From the NCBI GenBank assembly GCA_024362935.1, contig JANCRA010000033.1, positions 4,607,001 through 4,671,000 on the forward strand: 64,000 nt of DNA, written 5' to 3'. The translations under genes were made by a program, and so were the position numbers. Below the pieces are notes generated by a model. That model did no database searches and was not told the DNA's origin. It saw only the letters and a program-made list of their open reading frames with translations. This stretch comes from Setophaga petechia (taxonomy: Eukaryota > Chordata > Aves > Passeriformes > Parulidae). The first letter of the stretch is position 1. Every line of letters starts with the position of its first letter. This document shows positions 46,681 to 59,701 of this stretch, one piece after another.

Positions 46681-49600
46681 CTGAAACAGGACCAAAGTAA
46701 TGATTCCAGATCAGAGTCATACACATAGGCAAACAAGAGTGATATCAAACTTCTTTATATTCCATAAAAGTTCTCAAAACAATCGACTCTCAGCATACTT
46801 GTCCATCATTTAAATCTTAAGGAAAAATCTCTGAGAAAGGCACATCTTGCTTTTATTATTTGCTTAAAGACAGACATATATTTTGACAGGCTAAAAATCA
46901 AACTCATTAAGTGGAATTAAACAGCACTTAGTATTAAAATAATTAAAAGGAACACTTACAGAAACATAGGACCGGTCTATGGAATTTATAATCAACAGGA
47001 GCCATTACATTTGGTACCATAGATAATTTTAAAACTGAACACCCAAAAATTTAATATATTTTAAAATACATTTTATATCTTTTATTACAGTCTTTAAACA
47101 CCACTTATTCAGTGATATAAATATGATGAAATTATATAGATAGCAGTTGGCTTTGTCTGTTAAGATAAATAGCAGGATCTCTACTGTTCACATTTGACTT
47201 GTTCTACAACAAAGTGTTAGGAAAACAAGCCTTTTATTTAAAAGCAGCAAGATAATGAGAATAAAATAAAATAAGCACTCTGCCCACCTTCCCATTTCAG
47301 CACACAGTTTTTACAATCTCTTTTGATATATAGGTCCTATTTCCCCCAGGACTACAAAGTTCCCAACATAGAGCATTCAAGTTCAGCTTTCTTCCAGAGA
47401 TCCTCAGATTCCTTCAGACTCCCAGGGGTTTGTCAAGTACATATTAAAGCAAAAAACCTCCAAAGCTATACAACTTTGTACAGATGCATTAGGAGCAAAG
47501 AAGAAATCTTTTCAATAAGCAGCTGCTTACTCTGTGCATTCTTAAATTAGTCAAGTTCTTAGCATGAGCACAGGCTAAGTCTGAGTACAAATCACAAAGT
47601 ACACTGCATTTGGATTTACATTTTAACATTATTTCTCAATTACAGTTGGTTTTTAATCTCGTATTACACAGTAGAGAGTTACAAAATTACCTTCTTCAGG
47701 ACCTGCATGCGTTTCCATCTCTTCTTTTAAAACGTCCTCTTTCACTTCTTCTTCCATCATTACTTTTCCTACAGAAAGCATTGTTGGCAATGGTTAGATG
47801 GTTTTAAAGAATCATGTGGACTTTTTCTGGATTAGTAGCTTCTGCATGTTTGCAAGTATTCCATGCAACGATCAGAAGTAATTCAGTGCCAAGAAATTAT
47901 TATTAACATGAGAAAGTGAAATGCTTAACAGGCAAAACATATTGCAATGTCTTATTTGTACTAAGATTTTACACTGAATTTTTAGTGTACCTAGTAATTA
48001 AGAAACATTCCACTGAAGTTTAAAATATCCCAAGAAGTTCTTGGCAGGTGCTTGAACTTTCAAGCTCCTACTTTGGATAACACACATCAGCTAAATTTCA
48101 AAATCCAGCTCTCACTGCTCAACCTGAGATTTCTGTCAAACTCCTGCATATTTCTATTAGATTTGACAATACATGCTTTCTGTGGGGAGTTTTGTTAAAG
48201 ATTCTGAGATGAGATTAAAGCAACCAAGAATAAGAGACTGCAATCACATCTCACCTTCTCTCACTTCTTGAATCATTTCGTCAGGAAGAGCAAAATTCTT
48301 CTCTATATTAGGGAATGGAAGAATCTCAGATTCATGCTTAGAAAGAAAAGAAGGATCTCTGTGAGTGACTGGTAAAGACTTTAATTTGAATTTTGACATG
48401 CAATCTCAAGTTCTATTTTACATGCAATTAGGAGCTAAATAATTTTTAACAAGACACCTCAGATGTTAAAGAATCAGCAGGTTTCTGATATCAAGCTGAT
48501 TACTGAGGTCAGGATACCTCAGATCATTTGAGATCATTTTTGGAACCCAAACATAGCAAATTCTTATGTAAAAAATCCTAACTTTCTCATTTGACACTTA
48601 TATATGTATATAAACATTTTCTGGATAAGCATTTAGGCAACTTTAATAAACAAAGCCAGAACACGGTAAAAATACCCCAAAAAACCCTCACAAGCCACTG
48701 CAGGTGTTATTGTCTCCTACTTAATCTACTTTTTTATTCAGGGAAAACCCCATCAACTCACTGGAATGACACCTAATTCTAAGTACCATGAAAGGCACGA
48801 CAAGCCCAATGATTTTGGCCTGGCAAAACTTCTGAACTCCACGAAACAGCACCAACCCTTTATACTCACAAGAGCCTGCATATCATACATGTTGGTGAGG
48901 TGGTCCCAGATCACTTTGGATGAGATCTGCCGTCCGATATTCTGGCTGAATTTATCCCGGATACAAATCATGTGGAAATGGCGATTCACACCTGGGGGAA
49001 GAACCCAGCACAATTAACACTGCTAACAGTTTTATTTATGACACTTAGAGATATAAAAAAAATTAGTTATTTACTTATAAATTAAAAAAGCCATGTTGTT
49101 ATAAGGAATCCATATATTACAGGAGAGACAGCTGGCAGCAGGGCAGGCTGATCTTTCACCCTACACTGCAGGTGCTGTTCTCTAGGGAGCTGAAGGTGCC
49201 CCTGTGGGTAATTCTCACATACTGCCACATCTTTTAGAGGGGCTGTGTGAGAAACATCCCAAGGAATGTATAGGGAGTGCCGTGTCCAGCTCTGGGCTCC
49301 TGAGTACAAGAGACACACAGAGCTCCAGGTGTGGGTCCACTGAGGGCAACAGAGGAGCAACTGGAGCATCCCTCTGACAATGAAAACCAAAGGGAGCTGG
49401 GCCTGTTCAGTCTCCAGCTGAGATATCTAAGAGGGGGCATCAACAATGTTTATGAATATGTAAAAGGGGGTGCCAAGAGCAAGAGGACATAAAGCAATGG
49501 GCAGAAACTGATGCACAGGAAGCTCCACCTGAATACGTGGAAGAACTACTTTACTGCGAGCACTGAAACACACTGCCCAGAGAGACTGTGGAGCCTCCCT

Positions 49601-50131
49601 CACTGGAGATATTCCAGAACGGCCTGGACACAAGCCCGTGCCATGTGCTCTGCAATACCCCTGCCCAAGCCGTGACCCCGCGGTCCCTGCGGCGTGACCC
49701 GCTCTGTGCTGCTGTGGAAGCGCAGGGCAGCCGCTCACCCGGCGGCTCAGCGGCCCGGCCGGGCCCGGCGCTCCCTCCCACAGCCCCGCCGCGCTCCGCG
49801 GGCCCGGCCCGGCTGCAGGGGCCGCTGGAGCCGCCCGGGAGCCCCCGCCCGGCCCCGCTCCGCTCCCAGGCCCGGCCCCCGCCGCTCCCGGAGGCCGCGG
49901 CCCGCGCTCACCTACGGGCTTGTGGCCCAGCATGGCGTGGAACAGGCACACCTCCAGCTCCGGGCTCCACACCACCGCCGCCTCCTCCGCCGGCGCGCCG
50001 GGCTCCGGCCCGGCCGCCGCCGCCGCCGCGGCTGCAACAGCGGCAGCGACCGCCGCGGCCGACCCGGGCCCGGCCGCGGGCAGCGGCGGCTTCTCCACGG
50101 CGGCGGCCGAGCCGCCCTCCGCCTCGCTCAT
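46490..50131 (-). CDS. MRGBP: MRG/MORF4L-binding protein, EAF7-family NuA4/TIP60 subunit
   Basis: MRGBP (yeast Eaf7 homologue) joins MRG15/MRGX to the NuA4/TIP60 histone acetyltransferase complex in the nucleus. Five exons were joined: 49912-50131, 48870-48991, 48255-48336, 47691-47768 and 46490-46680. They sum to 693 bp, 230 codons plus TAG, with consistent phases. Residues of about 52-140 are the EAF7 domain: [55 protein letters not shown] and [10 protein letters not shown]. The middle is Glu/Lys-rich. The end ([15 protein letters not shown]) is basic and NLS-like. An N-terminal alanine run makes it longer than I expect from the mammalian protein. The promoter is a CpG island. Confidence 0.95.
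47691..47768 (-). CDS. MRGBP: MRGBP exon 4
   Basis: The 78 bp encode [19 protein letters not shown] then HAGPEE. It is acidic and probably helical. The acceptor is tctgtag and the donor gtaatt. Confidence 0.93.
48255..48336 (-). CDS. MRGBP: MRGBP exon 3
   Basis: The 82 bp encode [18 protein letters not shown] then DEMIQEVRE, plus one base of a Gly codon. The acceptor is tctaag and the donor gtgaga. Confidence 0.94.
48870..48991 (-). CDS. MRGBP: MRGBP exon 2
   Basis: The 122 bp encode [19 protein letters not shown], then [17 protein letters not shown], then MQAL, the core of the EAF7 domain. The acceptor is ccccag and the donor gtgagt. Confidence 0.95.
49260..49650 (+). mobile_element. CR1 LINE, about 390 bp of the 3' part, in MRGBP intron 1
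   Basis: The plus strand shows CR1 segments in order: gtccagctctgggctcctga, gggagctgggcctgttcagt, a caatgggcagaaactgatgcacaggaag block, actgcgagcactgaaacaca, and ctggagatattccagaacgg. It is antisense to MRGBP and ends about 260 bp from exon 1. The CR1 tail appears cut by GC-rich promoter sequence. Confidence 0.92.
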
Positions 50132-50390
50132 CCCCGCCGCGCCGCGCCCGCAGCGGCTCCTGCCGGCCGGGAGCCGGGCACGGCCGCGCCGGGGCCGGGC
50201 CTGGGGCGGGGGAGCCTCGGCGGGGCCGCGCAGGGTCGGGGGGGCTCCTCCGGACGGGGCCGCCCCGCGCTTGCAGCGCCGGAGCGGGAGCGGAGCACCG
50301 GCAGCGGCCCTGAGGGACGGGCGAGGCCGCGGCTCGGCCCGGAAGGAGACTCGGGGACTGCTGGGAACAGCGTGATGGAGCGCTGGGAAG
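49680..50390 (-). promoter_or_regulatory. MRGBP: CpG island covering the MRGBP promoter and exon 1
   Basis: Very high CpG density surrounds the MRGBP ATG at 50131, with no TATA box. The island stops abruptly near 50400, just before the LTR-like segment. Transcription most likely starts within about 200 bp right of the ATG. The limits are by eye. Confidence 0.75.
49912..50131 (-). CDS. MRGBP: MRGBP exon 1
   Basis: ATG at 50131 opens [18 protein letters not shown], then a stretch with about 16 Ala in residues 24-40, then [20 protein letters not shown]. It ends with one base of a Gly codon before gtgagc. The start is the only ATG before the conserved WSPE block and sits in GC-rich context typical of this family. 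Confidence 0.93.
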
Positions 50391-50519
50391 AGCTTGGGGA
50401 GCAACTGGAGAAAGAAAGGATTACGGGCCTCTGGAAGGGCCTTGCGGGGCTCTGGGGCACTGCGGTCGTGTTTCAGGGTCTCTTGTGTTATAAGTAAAAA
50501 AAGCTGCCAGTTTTTTTTA

Positions 50520-51175
50520 AAAAGGTTGCAGAGCGAGCAGATTGGACCAGTTGCTGCCAGGGTGGAGTTCTAACTGTTTATTATTGTAATCACCGGTCGT
50601 TTTCGTTAACTACCTGTTGTTGATGGTTAAGAATTCCGCCTTCTGTCGAGTGACACCCTGCTGCTTCCTGGAAGATGACACCCAGACCGTGGAGGAGAAG
50701 GGACATTGAGTCAACATGCAAATGATGCCGGATCAAGCACGCAGCGGGAGAGACCCCTCAGCAAACCTAGCCAAAAACCCCTAAAACAACGAGCCAACAC
50801 AAAATTAAGAGATCAAAGTGATGTCTGGAGGTGAGGAACAAAGCCCAGAGCCTGAGAGACGCTGAGACCCTATTTTGCCCTTCACCCTAGCCACGGAAGG
50901 ACCTCGGCTAGAGGCAGGACCGTGGCAGTAGAACCGAAAAAGCGAACAAATGATTTTTCCCGATGCTCTCGTAAGGATGGAACCCTCAGCTCTGCCCACA
51001 GACCAGCGGACAAAGCTGTACTCTTCTCCGAGTCGGTCCTGGGAGCAGCGGCGGCGTGAGCGCGCACCCGTCGGTTCTCCCCCCAGAGCTGATCACTTCT
51101 AATAAAGGCATTAAAAAGGAGAAAAGTCTCCTGCCCGTGTTTATTTCGTCTTGGGCCGGTGACGGATGCAGCAGA
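50520..51175 (+). mobile_element. Probable LTR of an endogenous retrovirus behind the MRGBP promoter
   Basis: The segment contrasts with both flanks. On the plus strand it carries a polyadenylation signal (CTAATAAAGGC at about 51100) followed by about 60 bp with a GTGTTTATTTCGTC stretch, the layout of R/U5 in gammaretrovirus-like LTRs. No TG...CA ends or target-site duplication could be fixed, so boundaries are approximate and an unrelated repeat is possible. Confidence 0.5.
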
Positions 51176-54100
51176 GTGCTGCCATCCCTACGGGCTCTGC
51201 AGGGCTCTGTTGTCTATTTTGAGACTCTTAGAACTGGCATGGGGGCTGGGGGTCACAGCGGGGCTGGGGCTCAGCTCTGCTGTCCGGGAAGCCTCGGCCA
51301 CTCCCGTGCTTACCCAAAAACTGCCACGGTGGAAGGATGTGCCAAGCCCTGCAACCCTTCTCCTTGTTACAACAGGATCGTTTCATATAAAATTGATCGA
51401 TTTAGATGAATATTGGTCATTTATATCAGATACCAACCTGGCACTGATCACTGATGCTTAACAAAAAACTGGCTTGGTTACAAAATGGAGAACCTACCAG
51501 CTTTGCCCATCATTTAAGACATAAAAGAAAAAATTTGTTTGGGAAGAAAGGGAATGTATGACTCCCTCGGAGATAAGGGGGTTTTGCCTTGTTAGGTATA
51601 ATTAGACACACAGGCACGAAATAGGAGTGCTGTTGCTTAGGTGATAGGGCTTTCCAATTGCTCACTCCTCTCTTGAAGATTTAATCCATTTTGTGACATT
51701 AAAAGTATTTCAACAACAAATAATGATCACATCATATGCAAGGAATGAGTGTTCTGAGTGAATAATAAATCAGTGGGGGCAAACACAAGCAGAGGCATTA
51801 TTTTAATGCAAATTATCCAAATAATAAAAAGCAGGAAGGGAAAGATGCAATTTTCTGAAATTGAACTTTCTGTACCTGTTCATACCCAAAGAGCTGACTC
51901 ATATCATTGTTTTGGGCTTGATGTAATTGTAATTAATATCCCAAACAGGTTAATCTGACATTAAACATTTGAAATAAGTTAAACCCAGAAGCTCATGTGT
52001 GAAGCCTTGGGGAGTTTGGTTGTCTGAATCCAGGTTGTGGATACCTGGGTACAAATCCTCTTTTCCAGTGGGGTTCAGTCTGACCTCTTGGAATGGAAAG
52101 GATTCTGTGACTCCAGTCTGGCTTAGATGCTGTTGAAGTTCTCCAAGAACAGCTTCCTCTGAGAGCTTCAGAGTGACCAGAGATCTTGCTGGAACGACTT
52201 CTCTGCATCAAGAGTAGAGGAATCTCAGAAATATTCCCTCTGTCACTGCTGTACCCGTGTCCTGGCTGTGCTGGACTTGCCTTCACACAGCCCAGGCTTC
52301 ACAGATTTCCTCGTTTTGAGCCCAAATTACCTATCCACAGGACTTTGCCTATCTCAAACGCAGGTCCTCATGTTTTTGCTTAAATCCAGCCCTAAATCTC
52401 AGCCCTGTTTAATCTTTCAGTGTTTGTTTGATCTATGCTGCTGCCTGGTCTTCAGCTGCTACTGAGAGAAAGGCTTATGATTTCTTGTGATGGCTGCACA
52501 GCAGGAGGAAATGAGTTCCTGAGCAACTAAATCCCTGCTTTCATATATGTTTCTAGACATAGAAAAATGAGGGGAGAAAGAAAAGCAAATAAATTTCAGA
52601 GTATAAAAATTGTTCCCCAGTAGAACAGTTTTCGAAGTTTTGCAGGAATAACTTATTTTTAAGCCTGTGTAAGACACTGAGTTTCAGCACTTTCATCTGT
52701 CACATTATGCTCCTACTTAAAGATATCAAGAGGGAATAACTGTGTCAACTCAGACAGCAATTTTTATGTCACTAAGTTCTGATGGCTAAAAAAAGTAACA
52801 TGTGAAACAGAATATGAAAAAACCTATGCCTACCTCTGAAAATACAACAGCATCTGAAAACAATTCAATTCAGTACAATAATATTAATGCAACAGGAGCA
52901 ATGTGTGCATAAAGTGGCTGCTATTTAGTTTCAATCACAAATAATTACATTTCTGTGTGTCTGAATCCCTTTGTCACGTTCAATGCCTCTAGGAAACATA
53001 TGGGAGCCTATAATAATGCCACATACAGCCTCCACCTGGATCTTGACCAGAGTTTAATTTTTCCCTCATTAAATTTGACTGGTTTGATATTTTTTTTTCA
53101 GTCACCGAACAGATTTTTCAGAAAAATTTACACTTCTCTTGTTCAACTTCAAATTCTACTTTTGGGTTTAAGCAGATATAGGCTTTGTAAGACATGCATG
53201 ATTTTATTCCCTTCTTTTTCTTCCTACTCTTTAGGCTGCTTTCAGCCTTAAAATTCTGGATGGTTGTTGTGTCACCTAAGGGTGCTGAACCCTTGGCTGG
53301 ATCAGTGTTTCCCCCACCCACCAGAGGATGATCAGTAATTTCCTAAGACTTTGCAACAACTGAGAAATCCGCCTGGCATTTGGCATTCTCCCTAGAAAAC
53401 GTTGGATTTCTGGGATAAGCAATATGGCTACAACTATTTCTGTCATTATTTTAGAACACCATGTGCTAGTGCCCTTAACAAAGCAAAAATTTCATTCCGA
53501 ATCCTGTAATTTTTTTGGTGTGCCTCATGAACATTTGTAAAAGAGTATCATCTGCCTACTTTTGTATTAAACCCAGTCCTTTAACCTTTGCTGGAGAGGT
53601 TTAGAACTTCTCAAATATAGAATCAAACTGGATTTTCTTACACAGGTAAGAAATACATGCAGAAGTACATTTTTCTGGAGCTTCTTCATGGACCAAATTA
53701 CTCTCAGATCCATAAATCCTCCTACAAAATAAGTAACCTTGGTACCGTGGCACAATTCAGTATTTCTGAATAAAATACCCTTTGTGACTTGGAGGACCTC
53801 CTGAAGAGAAGAGTTCTGATGTGATTTGCAAGCTTTAGCTGTACTTTCAAAATTCATTTTTTTCAGTGTAAAATCTGTGGGCAGTTTTGCTTTAACAGAG
53901 CTACCCAGGGAATTGTCCAAAACTTGGAGCTTGTTTATTTTGCATATCTTTTAATAAATCAGTGAAGATAGTTTGATATGTGAATTGTTTTCTCCCCCTT
54001 CTAAGATAAAGCTGTTTGTTGTTAGAGTCTTATCACAAAGCCCTTTAGAGCAGCATTGCCTCTTCCAGTTAATTACCTTTTTCCTTTGCTTAAAGGTGTA

Positions 54101-57100
54101 TTTGATTATTTTAAACAAGGATATTGAATGGAAAATTCACTCTCAAGAACTGCCCTGCACGGCTTCTTACAGGTGCAAAATGGGGAATTTAAATCAAAAT
54201 AAGGGTGAAGCAGCAAGGCTGAGGGCAGCAGCTGTCACACAGGGGACCCACTCTGCTCAGACATATGTTCTCAAACCGAATTTTTCCCTTGTGATCATTT
54301 GTGCTCGTTCTCCCAGCGGAGGGAGGCTTCATATTAGGTGGGCATCAGATGGCAAACGTTGGAAAAGTAGATGGAAACAGTGCAAATAATTATCTCTGAG
54401 CATGCACAGAGGCGTTTGTTACTGCTGCTGCTGTGCTTTAAAATATCCCAGCACAGAGGGGATTGGAGAAGGAAAAGCCATTTACTGATTTTTCAGTTTA
54501 ATAAATCCATCATACCCCAGGCTTACAGAGAGGCAGAAAGATAACCAGTGGATTTATAATGAGCAAGCTCAAGGTGAGCGCAAGGATCAATTCCTGAATC
54601 CTTGGCTGGCCCAAGCCAACATCAGAGGATGTTTAATTGAAGGTGGTTTTTACTGATAGTGCCTAAGTGTCAGCCAAACTGAAGTCCCATTAGCCCAGCT
54701 GGTCAGGACAACTTCAGAAGAAATTCCCTTCCTTGACAGTTTCAGCATTGATTAGGATTGCTCAGCTCATCCCTGTCTTCTCGGGGGCATTTTAAACAAA
54801 TTCTTTTTCAAACTACAACTACTAGTTTGTAAAATAACAAAGAGGCAGCATGAGCAGAGAGGATCTTCAGAAGGGAAGCAGGGAAGGAGTAACCCTGCCT
54901 TGCTGGCATCAAACGACAGCCACACTCAGCTGTCGCTGTGGCAGAGGGTGGCAGCAGATTTTCATGGAGCACGTGTGCTCCTTTAAACACACACAGAACC
55001 ACCCAGGGGTCTGGGAGATCCTCCTAGGGACCTTTTTTTTGGCATTTTGTTTTTGCTGAGGGTATTCATCTTTCAGCAGCATCATGCCTTAGGCTGCAAT
55101 GTGTGGGTGATGCCTGGAGTTGTTTCCTGGGATGGATCCGATGCAGGAGTAAAACTGCAGCCACAGCCAGGCAGGCAATGCTGCTGGCACAGCAAACAGC
55201 ACAGAAAGCTGTGGGAGGAACAAGTCCACTTGAAATTTGTCTTGCAGTGATGATAAATCATAGAACCAGCCAGGTCTTAGCCAGGTAACTTGTCAAGGAA
55301 TGTCTGAAATTTTAGAAATAGGTCTCTAGAGTCAGTGTGTCTCTGAAACAAGAGTTTGTAGAGTTCTACTCACTGGACATTTTTTTTCTCAATGGTCGTG
55401 GAAGTAAGTCCTGTCCCATCTCCTGTTTTGTTTTATAAACACTTCTGGTTTGATTCTAAATTTTTGTTTGATTTACAGAAGCAAAACAGAGCTGTGTAAT
55501 TCTGTCTTTCCTCAAGGTGCAAAGTGTATAATTACTCACAGTAGGGAATGCTTGATAAACCAATACATCTCATCCTGGAGCTTTGTCTGTTGAACCAAAT
55601 TCCTTACTGTCCATCACCTGGAGAAGAAATTGGATTCTCAGAAATCATCAGTATATTTGCAGTGATTCTATTGGCAGGAGATGTTCTTAACCTGGGTCAC
55701 TCTGCCTTTAACCAGGCAGATGCAGCCCTGGATCAGGAACAACTTTGCCAGGTGTTGCCTAAAGTCTCTGAGTTTTGTCCTTCACATTTTCAATGACTCC
55801 ACCCACATCTTTAATAACACTAAACCCACAGACTGACTGAAAAAAAAAGTAGTTTTATGCCTAAGTGTGAATCAAAGGGGAAAAAAATCCATTGATGTCA
55901 GTGAAGGTAGAATTCCCTGTAGAATGTATTCTGTTTTCTGTTTATTTGGTTATTTAGGAGCTACCTGTAAGAGGAGACAGGGGACAATTGGTTATTATTT
56001 TTCAGGCCTGGGACTCTTTTTTTTTTTGGTTTTTTTTTTTTTTCTGTAATTTACAGCACATATTACAAAGCCAGCTATTCCTTCTAAAACAACACAGACA
56101 AAAAAAAAAAAAAAGCCAAAATAACTGTATCAGTAATTTAAAGTATTTGGGTTAGACTGAAGTGTTTCCATCTTCATAGCCAAAAAAATGTCAGTTTTCA
56201 CTGTGTGTCTGCCTAGGGTGTCTCAGGAGCAAAAAAAAAAAACCCCTCAAGTAAATAAACAGTTTTAAAGAAAGGCTGTAGACAACACTGTCATGACTGA
56301 CATCACTATATAAAAAATATGCTATAAAAACCTATATATATATATCAATCTGTTCCTGTAAAAAGGCACAGATACAGCTAACAATATCACCAAGGTAGAA
56401 TGTGCAATTGTTTTTGTTATGGATTGATACATTTGGCTACTTCCTGGTTTCTGGTTCAGCAGGCAGAACTTTATTTCAGTGCATTGCAGCTTGTGTGGCA
56501 AAACTCAGAGATTTTTTAAGCTCTAGTGAGGAGCCATAATTTGATGTAAAAGCCAATGATGCCAATGAGGGATTGCTTAAGAAGTTTGGTAAATTATGTA
56601 TGATATCTTCATCAGAGACTTAATTGCATAAACCTGCCCACTGGATCAACAGTTCTGTACTGCATCCAGAATTCTAATTACACTTTCTGCACTGTTTCCT
56701 ACTCAGAGCAGCACCTCATTACTGTGGAGGGGCAGGAATTTATTGTGGATTCAGAGGCTGACTTGGCCAATGTGCTCTGCTCCTTTACTAAGATCAAAAT
56801 CTGCCTTTAAATTGCTGCTCCTGCTTTATTTTATCCCTGGTTTATTTTGCTCAGTAGCCTCTACCCCAAAGTTGATATTTGAAGTTTAGAGCATTCACTC
56901 CAAACTCCAACTTGAGATTCCTGTGGGAACGCAGCCTTTGCTGGGTCAGGTCTGTCAGCAGTGTTACATATATATCAGAATTCCCACCTGAGCACATATG
57001 TTCAAGTGTTCTGAGGACAGCTGTGATTCACAGACCTCTTTTCTTTTTTTCTGGAATGGAAGTAATTGAAAACTTACACCTTTAAGTAGATTTTATCTCT

Positions 57101-57986
57101 TTGCATTGTGGGGATAGTTTTCTCCCCTTAGCATAATGGATAGAAATCTTAACATTTCCCATTTCTTCAACTGCATCAATTGCTTTGAGTAAGGATCTCA
57201 TTTTCACATGACTCCTATAGACCTGATGGACCTAAATTCAGTGAAAATTACATAAAATTGAAGAGAGAAAGTGTAAATGATGGCATGGCAGCACTGTTAC
57301 TGTCATCTACTTTGCATAATCATGTTAGGGACAGAGCCTGGGAGCACATTCCACAGCTTTTCCCAGCAAGCTGTGACTGAAAGCTTTTTGCAGAGAGACT
57401 GAGCTTCCCCTCCTGTTCAGGATTTCTCAATTGCCTCAGCCATTCATGCTGGTTTTATGCTCCTTGAGACAATATCAGAAGTAAAGTATTAAATGCAAGG
57501 CATTTTCTGAAAGGTATGAAGAGCCTGATTTCTTTCATAATAGATAATTTCACCATTTATCCATGTGAGACACATAGAAAGAAAATACCTTTTGGATTTT
57601 ATAATGTGTGTTGGGGGTCATACTTCTAAAAACTCCTAAAATCTGTCTTGAGAGGCTGGAACAGGGAGGTGAGGGCTGAGGCTGATCATGCACACAGGGC
57701 TTTGGATCCCACCCACACACCCTGGTGCTCCTGACTCATCCTCCAGCCCCTGCAGGAGAAATCAAGGATCTCTCACTCTTCTCCCATTCTTAAAACCACC
57801 TCTGATGAGATCTGAGTTGCTCACACTTTTACATCCAAAAGGAAATGCTGATACAGGAGGTGCCAATGTCTGTGGGGGTCTTTCTCCTGCCTTCCCAAGA
57901 CTTCTGATCAGCCCTTGGGAATGGGGGTAGACAAGCAGCATTTGCTACAGATTTGCTCTTGGAGACAGAATTTAAGAATATCCAAG

Positions 57987-58058
57987 CAATATCAGGGTTC
58001 TCTGATTCCCCAATATCAGGGTTCTCTGATTCCCCAATATCAGAGTTCTCTGATTCCC
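57987..58058. repeat. 24-bp tandem repeat, 3 units
   Basis: The unit CAATATCAGGGTTCTCTGAT plus TCCC occurs three times at 57987, 58011 and 58035, with one base change in the third. Confidence 0.95.
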
Positions 58059-59206
58059 CAGCCTTTTCATGCTTATTCTTTAGGACACTGGGGATGCTGC
58101 TGCATGGCCAAAAGAAATTAACCAGGACAAAAATTCTCTTTTTGTAAAAATATCTTTGTTCACTAGCAATTTTTCCCATTTGCCAAGGAGTCTGGATCTG
58201 GCTGGATGGGGCAGAGGCAAAGCTGACCCTTCATTCACACAAAATCAGTACATTTATTAACTGCTATCCTCATTGTGGAATTTTTATTAACTCTGATGTC
58301 TCTATGCACTTTGTATTAGAGGGACTGAATATATGTGAAGGAAAATTTAATGTCTAATTTATATTTGCCAAACTTACTGTACTTCAGAGCTAACTCCAAG
58401 TCTCTCAGAACACAGCTCCTTTTCAAGCTTTCTTGGCTGCTATGAGATACTGAAATCTTAAAAATAAAAATTTCTTTTTGCAGTAACTTTAGAGAGACTA
58501 AATTAGGCTCAAGGTTCACTCACAGACCTGCAATAGGAGTTATTCAATCACATATATCTGACTTTCAAAAGCCTTTCATTTCTAACCCTCTATTAGTAGC
58601 AGATGAAAGTTTGTTTGGAATCCAGGTACATCTCGCCATATAATAGAGTTCAACAGACTTTAAGAAAATAATAAGTAAAAATCTCTTTTGCCCTAGTATT
58701 AGGAAATTTGGGGCTCAGGTGAACTATAATCTGTCCTATTAACATTGCACACCAGAATTCTGAATTGCTCCTGCAATGATAATAAAAATATACAAGGTTT
58801 AAAGGATGGCTTTATCCCCAGAGTTTTATTTCCCCTCCATGGAAGCTGTTACCTTAAATGCTCTCCACTTTTGGTGATGTTAAATATAATCACCACAGTT
58901 TTTCATTTCAATGACTAAGTCTCCACTAGAAAATATTTACAGCTAGGGTAAGTTTAGAACTTGCATCTTCCAATGTTTTGTTTGATGCTTTTAAAGGAAG
59001 GGTTCTGTGACCTTACAAGGACCACCTGACCTTGGTCAGGGGGTAAAATGCTCCAGCTCTGTTAAGTGGAAAAACCTTCCACCAAATCTACTTTAACAAA
59101 GTTGAGTTTCTCAGAAATTCCCTTCTATAATGGCCTGTCTCACAATGTCTTTTTTCCCTGATAGCTGGGTCTGCTCTTCTCCCTTTTACATCTTAATCTG
59201 AAGGCC

Positions 59207-59252
59207 AAATAGCCCAAGTGGAAAAAGCTCAATAGCCCAAGTGGAAAAAGAC
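59207..59252. repeat. 23-bp direct duplication
   Basis: AATAGCCCAAGTGGAAAAAG occurs twice in tandem with 3 further bases per unit. Confidence 0.9.
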
Positions 59253-59626
59253 CTAAAATAAGAGGTGAAAAAATAACGTTTGTGGCAAATTTTTTGTGCT
59301 GTGCCGTTCACTGCCTCTGTTAAATGATGCCCTTCAAACTGGTCTCATCATTTTAATGTTCCTTTATTTTGTTTTTTAGCTTTTTATGGGACAGATTTTC
59401 ATCAGTGAAAGCAATAGAAACCCAGATGTAGAGTTAGCCCTGGGCCTGCTGTGACTGCTGTCCTTGTACAGGTGCCAAATGTTCATCCCTAGAGCTGATT
59501 TTTTGTTGTATTCTCATTTCAGAAGCTCTAGTCCTGCTCAGGACAACATTTCATTGCTATTGCCTTTCTGAGTGTCCTGCTGGGATTATCCATGGTGGCT
59601 TCCACCCCTGGGCACAGCAAGAAAGG

Positions 59627-59701
59627 GGCACTTTCTCCCCATTTTGTGTCTGGCACTTTCTCCCCATTTTTTGTTTGGCACTTTCTCCCCATTTTGTGTG
59701 T
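59627..59701. repeat. 25-bp tandem repeat, 3 units
   Basis: GGCACTTTCTCCCCATTTT recurs at 59627, 59652 and 59677 with 25-bp spacing. Confidence 0.93.

Noticed and set aside
49588..50497. Plus-strand Pro/Arg/Ala-rich open frames of 241-267 codons
   Set aside because: These are antisense to MRGBP exon 1 and its CpG island. GC-rich DNA has few stop codons, and no domain is recognisable.
55548..55796. 82-codon plus-strand ORF in the right-hand spacer
   Set aside because: No recognisable motif, no splice partners and a length expected by chance in AT-rich DNA.
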